Below are positions 16,974 through 24,974 of a DNA stretch of 64,000 nt, piece after piece. Source of the stretch: DATBSK01 sp964501785 (GTDB lineage Bacteria; Actinomycetota; Acidimicrobiia; IMCC26256; PALSA-555); contig CAZCUD010000006.1 in the NCBI GenBank assembly GCA_964501785.1, forward strand, positions 173,894 through 237,893, given 5' to 3'. The notes beneath the pieces are model-generated. The model was not told the origin of the DNA and searched no databases. It saw only the letters and a list, made by a program, of their open reading frames with translations. The position numbers and the translations under genes are program-made. How positions within the stretch are numbered: position 1 is the stretch's first letter; every line of letters begins with the position of its first letter.

Positions 16974-18400
16974 GTCGCGCCGAGCTCCTCGCGCACCGTG
17001 CGCCGCAGGATCTTGCCCGTGGCGGTGTGGGGCAGCTCGTCGCGGATCACGATCGTCTCGGGCGTCTTCAGGCTCCCGAGATGCCCGCGGACGTGGGCGC
17101 GCAGCTCGTCCTCGTCGGCCGCTGCTCCGGCCCGCAGCGACACCATCGCGACGACGCGCTCACCCCACTCCTCGTCGGGGATGCCGACGACCGCGGCCGC
17201 GCCCACCGCGGCATGGTGCAGCAGCGCGTCCTCGACCTCGGCAACGCCGATGTTCTCGCCCCCGCGGATGATCGTGTCGTCGCCGCGCCCCTCGACGAAC
17301 AGGTAGCCGTCGTCATCGAGCCGCCCGAAGTCGCCGGTCGCGAGCCAGCCGTCGGCGTCGCGCGTCGACCCGACCCCGGCGTACTGGCCCGACACCTGCG
17401 CCCCGCGGAGATGGATCTCGCCGGTCGTTCCCGGGGCGCACTCCTGGCCGTCGCTGACGATGCGGACCTCGATGCCGGGCACGGGGCGACCCGCGCAGCC
17501 GAGGCGCGCTCGCACGCGCGGCTCGTCGCTCGCGGCGGCGAGCCGGTGGTCGTCGGGCCCGAGGATGCAGACGGTGCTGCTCGTCTCGGTCAGGCCGTAC
17601 GCGTTGACGAAGCCGGTGTCGGGCAACAGCTCGAGGGCTCGCTCGAGCACCGGCGTCGGCATCCGTGCGCCGCCGTAGGAGAGCGCGCGGAGCGCGGGCG
17701 GGCGCAGCGCGGGGTCGGCCTCGAGGACGTGGACGATGCGAGCCAGCATGGTCGGCACCAGGAACGCGTGCGTGATGCGCTCCTCCGTCGCTGCTTCGAG
17801 CCATGCCTCGGGCGTGAACTGGGGCAGCGGGACGATGCGGCGTCCCGCGTACGTCGACGTGAGCACGGCGGTCACGCCTGCGATGTGGAACGGCGGGACT
17901 GCCAGGAGCACCGCCTCGTCCTCGTCCGCCGCCGCGAACTCCATGGTGTTGAGCTGGTAGGCGAGGAGCTGGTCGTGCTCGAGCACCGCCGCCTTTGGCT
18001 CGGCGGACGTGCCGCTGGTGAAGAGCAGCACCGCCGGGCGCGACGGCTCCTCGGGGTAGGGCGCGTCGTCGCCGCCGGGCATCGCGATCCACGACTCGTC
18101 GGCGACCGCCGCGGGCTCGAGTCGGGCGAGGAGCGCGTCGCGGGCGTCGGCCGGCAAGCGGTAGTTGAGGGGCGCGTACGAGACCCCGGCCCAGGCGGCG
18201 CCGAAGAGCACGGCGGGCACGAGCGGTGACGTCTCGGTCACGAGGGCGACGTGGTCCACCTCGGCGGACGCCAGGTGCGCGCCGATCGCTCGGGCGCGCG
18301 CACGCAACGACGCGAAGGTGAGGCCGCCGTCGCGCGGGCCGATGGCGACCCGATCGCCGAGCCCGTCCGCGGCCATGTCGAGCAGCATTGCGATGTTCAC
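16970..18400 (-). CDS. AMP-dependent acyl-CoA ligase
   Basis: A 476-residue ANL-superfamily ligase, shorter than usual at the N-terminus. The P-loop is LLFTSGTSAEPKA (about 128-140), a divergent form of SGTTGxPKG. Later motifs are NAYGLTETSS (about 263), ATGDFGRLDDDGYLFVEGRGDD (about 345-366, in two parts) and the catalytic Lys in HTATGKILRRTVR. GTG 18400 overlaps the hydratase stop by 4 bp, and the ligase stop overlaps the oxidase start. It therefore belongs to a five-gene coupled operon. Confidence 0.87.
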   Translation of the reverse strand: MNIAMLLDMAADGLGDRVAIGPRDGGLTFASLRARARAIGAHLASAEVDHVALVTETSPLVPAVLFGAAWAGVSYAPLNYRLPADARDALLARLEPAAVADESWIAMPGGDDAPYPEEPSRPAVLLFTSGTSAEPKAAVLEHDQLLAYQLNTMEFAAADEDEAVLLAVPPFHIAGVTAVLTSTYAGRRIVPLPQFTPEAWLEAATEERITHAFLVPTMLARIVHVLEADPALRPPALRALSYGGARMPTPVLERALELLPDTGFVNAYGLTETSSTVCILGPDDHRLAAASDEPRVRARLGCAGRPVPGIEVRIVSDGQECAPGTTGEIHLRGAQVSGQYAGVGSTRDADGWLATGDFGRLDDDGYLFVEGRGDDTIIRGGENIGVAEVEDALLHHAAVGAAAVVGIPDEEWGERVVAMVSLRAGAAADEDELRAHVRGHLGSLKTPETIVIRDELPHTATGKILRRTVREELGAT

Positions 18401-19464
18401 AGCGTCTCCGCGATCTCCAGGGCGCGTCCGCGCAGGTCTTCGGGCGGGACGACCTCGTCGACGACACCCAGCTCGCGCGCCTCGGCGGCCGAGATCGTAC
18501 CGTCGCGCAGCAAGAGCCCGAGGACCGTGCGGCGCCCGGCGCGCCGGGCGATCGAGACCGTGCCGCCGGCGCCGGGGACGAGGCCGATCGACTGCTCGGG
18601 GAGGCCGATGCGCGTGTCGTCGGCCGCGACGACGTGGTCGGCGAACGCAGCCAGCTCGATGCCGGCGCCGAGGCAGGTCCCGTGGATCGCGACGACGAGG
18701 CGCTCGTGGAGCGCGGCGAAGCGCGACGCGGGGGAGCGGAGCAGCCGCACGACGTGCGCGGTCGCCGGGTCGGGGAAGGTGGCAAACTCGTCGAGGTCGC
18801 CGCCGGACGAGAACGACGGTCCGTCCCCGCGCACGAGGATGCCCCCCTCGCCCCACGCGGCCGCGCCGAGGGCGGCGTCGAGCGCGTCGCGCATCGCGAC
18901 GTCGAGCGCGTTGTGGCGGGCGCCGCGCGTGAGCACGATCTCGGTCACCCGCCCGTCGGCGCCCGCCCGGTCGACCCGGACGCGGGGCTCGTCGGCATCG
19001 CTCGCCGGACGGCGCGGCGTCGCCGCGCGCCACGCGAGGAACTCGGGCCCCGACTGGAGCACCGAGTAGGTCGCGGACTCGGCGACGAGGCCGTCGTCGA
19101 CGTCGCTGCGGGGCGACCGCAGCAGGAGCGCCGCGCTCACCGCGGCGATCGGCGCCCGGGTGAACGCGGCCTCGAGCGAAGGGAGGTCGTCGGCGCGGAC
19201 CGTCAGATCGAACGCGGCGGCGTAGGGCGCGTCGAAGGCGCCCTCGCGGTCGTCGGGCAGCTCCGCGGGGGGATCGACGGCGACGGTGAGCGCAGGGACG
19301 GCGCGCAGCACCGCTCGGCTCGAAGGTGGGATCGAGTCGGGCCACGGTGCCTCGAAGCACACGCAGGCGCCGGGACCGAGCCCTTCACGCAGGACTGCAT
19401 CGAGCGCGCCGCCCCCCACGGACAGGACGTCGGCGCGGAGGTGGACGATCGCCCTCTTCTTCAG
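18397..19464 (-). CDS. enoyl-CoA hydratase/isomerase family protein with N-terminal extension
   Basis: About 355 residues. The crotonase core occupies about 170-355 with RHNALDVAMRDAL, the oxyanion loop GPSFSSGGDLDEF, a second loop GTCLGAGIELAAFAD and IGLVPGAGGT. The first 165 residues are an acidic alpha/beta extension ending in LVAESATYSVLQSGPEF, a feature of a long actinobacterial hydratase subgroup. No ATG or GTG suits the start. The frame opens at CTG 19464, overlapping the TGA of the zinc-ribbon gene (CTGA), and reads KKRAIVHLRADVL. Start is uncertain; function is well supported. Confidence 0.78.
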   Translation of the reverse strand: MKKRAIVHLRADVLSVGGGALDAVLREGLGPGACVCFEAPWPDSIPPSSRAVLRAVPALTVAVDPPAELPDDREGAFDAPYAAAFDLTVRADDLPSLEAAFTRAPIAAVSAALLLRSPRSDVDDGLVAESATYSVLQSGPEFLAWRAATPRRPASDADEPRVRVDRAGADGRVTEIVLTRGARHNALDVAMRDALDAALGAAAWGEGGILVRGDGPSFSSGGDLDEFATFPDPATAHVVRLLRSPASRFAALHERLVVAIHGTCLGAGIELAAFADHVVAADDTRIGLPEQSIGLVPGAGGTVSIARRAGRRTVLGLLLRDGTISAAEARELGVVDEVVPPEDLRGRALEIAETL

Positions 19465-19604
19465 TCGGACGAGGGGAGCGGCTTGGCCTGGGCGATCTCC
19501 ATCGCCTGGCCGTGGCACGTCACCTCGCCGTCGCCTGCCTTGGTCACCAGGACCGTCGCCTCGCAGACGCCGCACTGGTATCGCTTGCCCAGCAGGTTCG
19601 CCAT
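19461..19604 (-). CDS. desulforedoxin-like zinc/iron-ribbon microprotein
   Basis: A 47-residue protein, too short for routine ORF lists. It has YQCGVCEATVLV and, later, VTCHGQAM. This is the CxxC...C-x pattern of the desulfoferrodoxin N-terminal (rubredoxin-like) ribbon, with His replacing the fourth Cys. The ATG at 19604 is 4 bp after the stop of a second, related ribbon gene. Its TGA overlaps the hydratase frame. It probably binds Zn or Fe; a structural or electron-transfer role for the operon's enzymes is inference. Confidence 0.7.
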   Translation of the reverse strand: MANLLGKRYQCGVCEATVLVTKAGDGEVTCHGQAMEIAQAKPLPSSD

Positions 19605-19608
19605 CTCG

Positions 19609-19734
19609 CTACGCGTCCTTGGCGCCCATCGGCGTGCCGCAGCAGGAGATCTCCTCGTCGGTGCCCTTCACGACGATGATCTCGGTGCCGCACTGCTCGC
19701 AACGCAGGCGCGTTCCCACTGCCGTCGGTGCCAT
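19609..19734 (-). CDS. desulforedoxin-like zinc/iron-ribbon microprotein
   Basis: A 41-residue protein with RCEQCGTEIIVV followed by ISCCGTPM, the four-cysteine desulforedoxin/desulfoferrodoxin N-terminal ribbon. It is the first gene of the minus-strand operon running to 15558. TAGTCT (19746-19741) ends 6 nt before the ATG, so the transcript is probably leaderless. Unlike its downstream paralogue all four metal-binding cysteines are intact. Confidence 0.72.
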   Translation of the reverse strand: MAPTAVGTRLRCEQCGTEIIVVKGTDEEISCCGTPMGAKDA

Positions 19735-19740
19735 GCGGGC

Positions 19741-19746
19741 AGACTA
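19741..19746 (-). promoter_or_regulatory. leaderless -10 (TAGTCT)
   Basis: On the minus strand TAGTCT lies 6 nt before ATG 19734. The 19-bp gap between the divergent starts at 19734 and 19754 must hold core elements of both promoters. Confidence 0.45.
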
Positions 19747-19753
19747 TCGCCGC

Positions 19754-20632
19754 ATGTCCGAACGACCGGAAGCCCCCGAGGTCGCCGACCTTCACGTCGA
19801 AGATCTGCGCTTCGAGGTGATCGACCGCGTCGCGCTCGTGACCCTCGACCGGCCCGAGCGGCGCAACGCGTTCACCGGCGCGATGGGCGCCAGCCTCGGA
19901 CGCGTCTACGCGCACTGCGACGCCGACGACGAGGTGCGCGCGGTCGTGGTGACGGGGGCGGGCGACGCGTTCTGCGCCGGAGCCGACCTCACCCCTCAGG
20001 GCGACACGTTCGCGGCGCCCGACGCACGCGACGGTGCCGGTGCCGCGGGAGCCGAGAGGCCGTTCACCTCGTCACCGGTGCGACCGACGGCGTGGGAGAT
20101 CCGCAAGCCCGTGCTGGCCGCGATGAACGGGCACGCCATCGGCATCGGCATGACGCTCGCGATGCACTGCGACCTGCGCTTCATGGCCACCGGAGCGAAG
20201 TACGGGTTCGTGCACAACCGCCGCGGCGTGCTTCCCGACGCGCACTCGCACTGGACGGTGCCGCGCGCGGTCGGGTTCGCGCGCGCCGCGGACCTGCTGC
20301 TCTCGGGGAGGCACTTCAGCGCCGAGGAAGCGTTCGCGATGGGCCTGGCGGCGCGCGCCCTGCCCGCCGACGAGGTCCTGCCCGCGGCGATGGACTACGC
20401 GCGCGACCTCGCGGTCAACACCGCGCCGCTGTCGATCGCGCTGTCGAAGCGGCTCCTGTGGCACCAGCCGACCCTCGACGCCGACGAGTGCGATCGCCTG
20501 GAGACCGCGTACCACCGGGTCGTCATGGGTCGTGACGACGCCCGTGAGGGCGTCATGGCCTTCCTCGAGCGGCGAGACCCGCAGTGGTCGCTCAGCCCCA
20601 CCCGCGACTGGCCCGAAGACCTGGACTCCTAG
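19754..20632 (+). CDS. enoyl-CoA hydratase/isomerase family protein
   Basis: A 292-residue crotonase-fold enzyme: RPERRNAFTGAMG near 35, the oxyanion loop GDAFCAGADL (about 75-84), an acidic/Ala insert (about 88-115) and GHAIGIGMTLAMHCDLRF (about 132-149). The usual catalytic Glu region (PExxLGL) reads HNRRGVLPDAHSHW, so hydratase chemistry may be altered. It diverges from the zinc-ribbon operon and converges with the kinase-like gene. The ATG is followed by a Pro/Glu-rich tail before the fold. Confidence 0.85.
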   Translation: MSERPEAPEVADLHVEDLRFEVIDRVALVTLDRPERRNAFTGAMGASLGRVYAHCDADDEVRAVVVTGAGDAFCAGADLTPQGDTFAAPDARDGAGAAGAERPFTSSPVRPTAWEIRKPVLAAMNGHAIGIGMTLAMHCDLRFMATGAKYGFVHNRRGVLPDAHSHWTVPRAVGFARAADLLLSGRHFSAEEAFAMGLAARALPADEVLPAAMDYARDLAVNTAPLSIALSKRLLWHQPTLDADECDRLETAYHRVVMGRDDAREGVMAFLERRDPQWSLSPTRDWPEDLDS

Positions 20633-20636
20633 GTGT

Positions 20637-21749
20637 CTACTCCCAGGGGACGCCCTCGCCGGGGGACTCGATGTCGAGGAGGTCGGCCAGCACCCTGGTG
20701 ACCGCGTTGTTCTCGGCCATGTCGGTGTCGGGCGGCATCAGCTCGAAGTCGACGAGCAGATGCTTGATCCGCATCATGACGACCGCGAACCGAAGACCGC
20801 CGAAGATCTCGTAGAACTCCAGGTCGCGCGCCGCGCGCCCGCTCGTCTGCTCGTAGCGGGCCACCATCTCCTCGCGGGTCGGGAACCCTTCGAGGCGGGC
20901 TGCGGGCATGCCCTCGTGGAAGTGGCGGTCGAGGAAGAGCCACCAACCGAGGTCCATCATCGGGTCGGCGATCGTCACCATCTCCCAGTCGACGACCGCG
21001 CGGACGTCGTAGTCGGGCCCGAAGAGCTGGTTGTTGATGCGGGCGTCACCCCAGCAGAGCCCGAGCTCGGGGTCCTCGGCCGGAGCGTTGGCCTGCACCC
21101 ACTCGAGCGCGGCCTTCGCCACCCGGGGCGGCGCCGCGCCCGGGTCGGCCCACTCGTAGGACTTCTCGTAGTAGCGGAGCTGCTGCTCGAACCCCAGCCG
21201 CCCGTACTGCGGCTTGTCGAGGAAGTCGAAGCCGAGCGCCTGCCAGTCGACCGCGTGGACGGCGGCGAGCGCGTCGACGCCGTTCATCACGAGCGTGCGC
21301 CGCTGGTCCGGCGTCGTCTCCTCGAAGAACCACCCGCCCACGGTGTAGGGCGGCGAGTCGCTCGGCGCGCGCCCTTCGACCTGGTCCATCACGAAGAACG
21401 GTGCACCGAGGTGCTCGTCGCTCGCCTCGAACCACCGCATCGTCGGCACCGGCACGTCGGTCTTGGTGCCGAGCGCCTCGAGCACCTTGTACTGCGACTC
21501 GAAGTCGGCCTCCATGAACACCGTGTGCTGCGTCGGCTTCACCCGCAGCACGAGCTTCTCGGTCTGGCGGGCGCCGTCGGCGTCGGTGTACGACGCGTCG
21601 AACAGCAACGTCTCGTTCGAGAAGCCGGTGAACGCGGGTCCGGTCAGCTCGCCGACCTCGACGTCGGTCGCGCCCGGCAGCTGCTCGCCCAGCCACGCCG
21701 CGACGATGTCGCGGGCCTTCTCCAGATCTCGCTGCTCCGGGATCGGCAT
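20637..21749 (-). CDS. APH-type phosphotransferase family protein
   Basis: A 370-residue protein with the aminoglycoside phosphotransferase / protein-kinase-like fold. FTGFSNETLLFDA (about 40-52) is the nucleotide loop, LVLRVKP holds the phosphate-binding Lys, LCWGDARINNQLF (about 228-240) is the catalytic loop (HGDxxxxN with Trp for His) and VVDWEMVTIADPMMDLGW the metal-binding Asp segment. Such proteins often sit with acyl-CoA dehydrogenases and are linked to hydroxyacyl-CoA phosphorylation (ACAD10/11-like). It lies in an operon with a racemase and a thioesterase, which suits acyl-CoA metabolism. Confidence 0.83.
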   Translation of the reverse strand: MPIPEQRDLEKARDIVAAWLGEQLPGATDVEVGELTGPAFTGFSNETLLFDASYTDADGARQTEKLVLRVKPTQHTVFMEADFESQYKVLEALGTKTDVPVPTMRWFEASDEHLGAPFFVMDQVEGRAPSDSPPYTVGGWFFEETTPDQRRTLVMNGVDALAAVHAVDWQALGFDFLDKPQYGRLGFEQQLRYYEKSYEWADPGAAPPRVAKAALEWVQANAPAEDPELGLCWGDARINNQLFGPDYDVRAVVDWEMVTIADPMMDLGWWLFLDRHFHEGMPAARLEGFPTREEMVARYEQTSGRAARDLEFYEIFGGLRFAVVMMRIKHLLVDFELMPPDTDMAENNAVTRVLADLLDIESPGEGVPWE

Positions 21750-21782
21750 GTGGATCAGACTCCCCCTCGGTCTCGAACCGCT

Positions 21783-22961
21783 CTACACCAGCACGCCGCG
21801 GTCGACGAGGCCAGTCACCTCGTCGGTCGTGAACCCCCAGCCCTCCAGCACGTGCACGGCGCGCTCGCCGGCGTGCTCGGGTGGGGACGGCTCGGGCAGC
21901 GGCGTGCCCGAGAAGCGGGGCGCGGGTGCGGGCTGCGGCACCCCGCGGATCTCGCGGAACGTCGCCCGCGCGACGTTGTGGGGGTGCGACGGCGCCTCGA
22001 CGGGGTCGAGGATCGGGGCGACGCACGCGTCGTAGGCAGCGAAGTGGGTCTCCCATTCGTCGCGCGTCCGTGACGCGATGACCTCGGTGAACCGCTCGCG
22101 CAGGCGCGGCCAGCCCGACTGGTCGTGCTGATCGGGGAGGTCCTCGTCCGCGAGACCGAGCCCTTCGAGGAGCTGCGCGTAGAACTGGGGCTCGATCGCT
22201 CCGACGGCCAGCCAGCGGCCGTCGCTCGTCTCGTAGCTGTCGTACCAGGGCGAGCCGGTGTCGAGCATGTTGGTGCCCCGTGGGCCCCAGAAGCCCGACG
22301 CGCGGGCGGCGTAGAAGGGCGTGAGCATCACCGCGGCGCCGTCGACCATCGCCGCGTCGACGACCTGGCCTTCGCCCGTGCGCTCGCGCGCGAGCAGCGC
22401 GGCGACGATCCCGTACGCGAGCAGCATCCCGCCGCCGGCGAAGTCGGCGAGGACGTTGATCGGCGGCGTCGGGGGCGCGCCCGCCCGCCCGAGCGGCTCG
22501 AGCGCGCCTGCGATCGCCACGTAGTCGATGTCGTGGCCGGCCTTCTCGGCCAGCGGCCCGTCCTGTCCGTACCCGGTGAGGCGGCCGTAGACGAGGCGCG
22601 GATTGCGGGCGCACGCGACCTCGGGCCCGATGCCGAGACGCTCGACGACCCCCGGGCGGAACACCTCGAACGCGGCGTCGGCACCGTCGGTCAGGCGCAG
22701 GAACGCCTCGACGCCGTCCGGCGACTTGAGGTCGAGGCCGATCGCGGCCTTCGATCGGTACATGGCGTTGGTCGCGGGGACCGACGTGTCGATCGCCCGC
22801 ACCGCGTCGACGCGGTCGACGCGCAGCACCTCGGCGCCGAGGTCGGCGAGCAGCATCCCGCAGAACGGGCCCGGCCCGAGGCCGAGCAGCTCGACGATGC
22901 GCATCCCCGCGAGCGGGCCACCCCGCGCCGCGTCACCGTCGTCGCCCCCGCGTGCGCTCAA
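21783..22961 (-). CDS. CaiB/BaiF CoA-transferase family; probable alpha-methylacyl-CoA racemase
   Basis: A 392-residue family III CoA-transferase-fold protein. Racemase-type residues are visible: GHDIDYVAIAG (catalytic His), NVLADFAGGGML (Asp) and SYETSDGRWLAVGAIEPQFY (Glu near 240). These match alpha-methylacyl-CoA racemases, which invert the 2-methyl centre of branched or sterol side chains so that beta-oxidation can proceed. The start is TTG 22961, one base after the thioesterase stop; an internal ATG (MRIVELLG) is an alternative. Confidence 0.82.
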   Translation of the reverse strand: MSARGGDDGDAARGGPLAGMRIVELLGLGPGPFCGMLLADLGAEVLRVDRVDAVRAIDTSVPATNAMYRSKAAIGLDLKSPDGVEAFLRLTDGADAAFEVFRPGVVERLGIGPEVACARNPRLVYGRLTGYGQDGPLAEKAGHDIDYVAIAGALEPLGRAGAPPTPPINVLADFAGGGMLLAYGIVAALLARERTGEGQVVDAAMVDGAAVMLTPFYAARASGFWGPRGTNMLDTGSPWYDSYETSDGRWLAVGAIEPQFYAQLLEGLGLADEDLPDQHDQSGWPRLRERFTEVIASRTRDEWETHFAAYDACVAPILDPVEAPSHPHNVARATFREIRGVPQPAPAPRFSGTPLPEPSPPEHAGERAVHVLEGWGFTTDEVTGLVDRGVLV

Positions 22962-22962
22962 C

Positions 22963-23628
22963 TCAGGCGTCCGCCCGCCCGATGGCCGGCAGCATCTCGG
23001 TGCGGGCGGCGATGAAGAGCCCTTCGGCCTCCGCGGTCACCTCGCCTCCCGCCGACACCGTGGCGGTGGTCACGATCTTGCGTCCGTCCACGCGCTCGAC
23101 GCGCGACTCGTAGCGCAGCTCGGTGTGCAGCGGCGTGGGGATCCGGTAGCGGATCGTGAGTCGTCCGGTCGGCGCGGGACGCCCCACCGCCCGCGCCGCG
23201 CACGCGCCGAGGACCAGATCGAACGCGGCGGCGAGGACGCCGCCGTGCAGCTTGCCCGGCATGCCCTCGTGGCGGTGGTCGTACGTGGCGAGCGCCGCCG
23301 GGCCGTCGGGCGTCTCGATCAGCGTGAGGGGCGGTGCGTTGGGGTTCGAGAGGCCGGCGAAGGGGTGGTACTCGAAGAGGCGATCGTCGGTCGGCGTGCG
23401 GTCGCGGCGGATGCGGAGGCCCTCGCTGCCGTCGTACCGGCTGGTGACGCCGAAGGGGCGCAGCGTCGCGACGAGCTCCTCGACGCGGTCGGCGGCGACC
23501 TCGAGCTCGGCGGTGGGGGCCGAGGTGTTGATCAGCAGCCCCACCAGCTCCCGGGTCGCCGCGCCCACGCGTCGCGTCACGGCCAGTCGTGCGTCGTCGG
23601 ACGCGGCAGGGGAAGGGGAGTTCGTCAT
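22963..23628 (-). CDS. PaaI-type (hotdog) acyl-CoA thioesterase
   Basis: A 221-residue protein with a helical N-terminal region (1-90) and a hotdog domain. The active-site helix is GKLHGGVLAAAFDLVLG (about 130-146), followed by TIRYRIPTPLHTELRYES. This is the HGG-x-AAxxD pattern of PaaI/THEM4-like thioesterases. It is first in the 23628-20637 operon and diverges from the thiolase across a shared control region. A second thioesterase with the same layout is at 38015. Confidence 0.83.
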   Translation of the reverse strand: MTNSPSPAASDDARLAVTRRVGAATRELVGLLINTSAPTAELEVAADRVEELVATLRPFGVTSRYDGSEGLRIRRDRTPTDDRLFEYHPFAGLSNPNAPPLTLIETPDGPAALATYDHRHEGMPGKLHGGVLAAAFDLVLGACAARAVGRPAPTGRLTIRYRIPTPLHTELRYESRVERVDGRKIVTTATVSAGGEVTAEAEGLFIAARTEMLPAIGRADA

Positions 23629-23652
23629 CGGGAGCCCCGAGATGATGGCCCC

Positions 23653-23671
23653 TAGACTGACGACCCGTCAC
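23653..23671 (+). promoter_or_regulatory. thiolase promoter with CTGACG-N3-CGTCA operator
   Basis: TAGACT (23653-23658) is a likely -10. It overlaps CTGACG-ACC-CGTCAC (23657-23671), the same inverted repeat seen at 29585, 44376 and 59137 with one terminal mismatch. A repressor here would block RNA polymerase at the -10/+1. Confidence 0.5.
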
Positions 23672-23727
23672 ATCTGGTCCGAACCGGAGCCCCGGTCGGA
23701 CACAGCCCGGGAGAAGGGGTCACCCAA

Positions 23728-24906
23728 ATGCGCCAGCCCGTCCTCGTCGAAGCCGTCCGCACGCCGATCGGCAAGCGCAACGGCTGGCTCTCCGGCCTGA
23801 AGGCCACCGAGACGCTCCGCCACGCCCAGCTCCAGGTCATCGAGCGGGCGGGGATCGACCCGATGCTGGTGGACGAGGTGATCGGTGGCTGCGTGACCCA
23901 GGCGGGAGAGCAGGGCTCCAACGTCACCCGCAACGCGTGGCTCTCGGCGGGTCAGGACAAGCTCCCGTACCAGACGGCCTGCACGACGGTCGACGCGCAG
24001 TGCGGGTCGGCGCAGCAGGCGAACCACCTCGCGGCGGGCATCATCGCCGCCGGCGGCGCCGACGTCGCGATCGCCTGCGGGGTCGAGCAGATGAGCCACG
24101 TGCCGCTGGGGGCGAACGTCGTCAACGGTCCCGGTCACTACAAGACCGAGCCGTGGCCCTGGGACGACCCGCCGAACGGCCAGTTCGGCGCCGCGGAGCG
24201 CATCGCCGACAACCGCGGCATCACCCGCGAAGACCTCGACGAGTGGGGCTTCCACTCGCAGCGCAAGGCCAAGCAGGCGTGGGAGGAGGGCCGCTTCGAG
24301 CGCGAGGTCGCCCCGATCGAGACCCCGGTCATCGGTGAGGACGGCGAGCCGACGGGCGAGACGCAGCTCATCTCGAAGGACCAGGGGCTGCGCGACACGA
24401 CGATGGAGGGGCTGGCGAAGCTCAAGCCCGTCGTCGAGGGCTACAAGCACACCGCGGGCACGTCGTCGCAGATCTCCGACGGCGCCGCCGCGGTGCTCTG
24501 GATGAGCGAGGAGAAGGCGGCCGAGCTCGGGCTCAAGCCGCGGGCCAAGCTGCTCCACCAGCTCGTCACCGGCACCGACCCCTACTACCTGCTCGACGGG
24601 CCGGTCGACGCCACGGCCAAGATGCTCGACCGCTCCGGCATGGCGATGGCCGACTTCGACGTGTTCGAGATCAACGAGGCCTTCGCGGCCGTGGTGCTGT
24701 CGTGGGCGCAGGTGCACAAGCCCGACCTCGACCGCGTCAACGTGAACGGCGGCGCGATCGCGCTCGGCCACCCGGTCGGTTCCACCGGCTCGCGGCTCAT
24801 CACCACCGCGCTGCACGAGCTCGAGCGCACCGACGGCGAGCTGGCCTTCGTCACGATGTGCTGCGGCGGCTCGCTCGGCACGGCGAGCATCCTCCAGCGT
24901 CTCTAG
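23728..24906 (+). CDS. thiolase (acetyl-CoA acyltransferase), steroid FadA6-like
   Basis: A 392-residue thiolase with complete catalytic residues: nucleophile in TVDAQCGSAQQA (Cys near 93), NEAFA (about 320), His in GGAIALGHPVGSTGSRL (about 349) and the acid/base Cys in MCCGGSLG (about 379). It catalyses the last step of beta-oxidation. The general form (QAGEQGSNVTRNAWLSAG) resembles actinobacterial steroid-ring thiolases, but the substrate is inferred. AGAAGGGG precedes the ATG. It has a strong bidirectional terminator downstream. Confidence 0.92.
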   Translation: MRQPVLVEAVRTPIGKRNGWLSGLKATETLRHAQLQVIERAGIDPMLVDEVIGGCVTQAGEQGSNVTRNAWLSAGQDKLPYQTACTTVDAQCGSAQQANHLAAGIIAAGGADVAIACGVEQMSHVPLGANVVNGPGHYKTEPWPWDDPPNGQFGAAERIADNRGITREDLDEWGFHSQRKAKQAWEEGRFEREVAPIETPVIGEDGEPTGETQLISKDQGLRDTTMEGLAKLKPVVEGYKHTAGTSSQISDGAAAVLWMSEEKAAELGLKPRAKLLHQLVTGTDPYYLLDGPVDATAKMLDRSGMAMADFDVFEINEAFAAVVLSWAQVHKPDLDRVNVNGGAIALGHPVGSTGSRLITTALHELERTDGELAFVTMCCGGSLGTASILQRL

Positions 24907-24922
24907 TTCGACCCCGAACGGC

Positions 24923-24952
24923 AACGAGCCCCGGCCTCGGCCGGGGCTCGTT
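24923..24952. terminator. strong bidirectional terminator
   Basis: A perfect 14-bp stem (AACGAGCCCCGGCC with its complement) and a 2-nt loop, flanked by T-rich runs on the plus side. It separates the convergent thiolase and glycine-rich genes. Confidence 0.8.
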
Positions 24953-24974
24953 CGCGTTCGTGGGGCGTCGTGAG

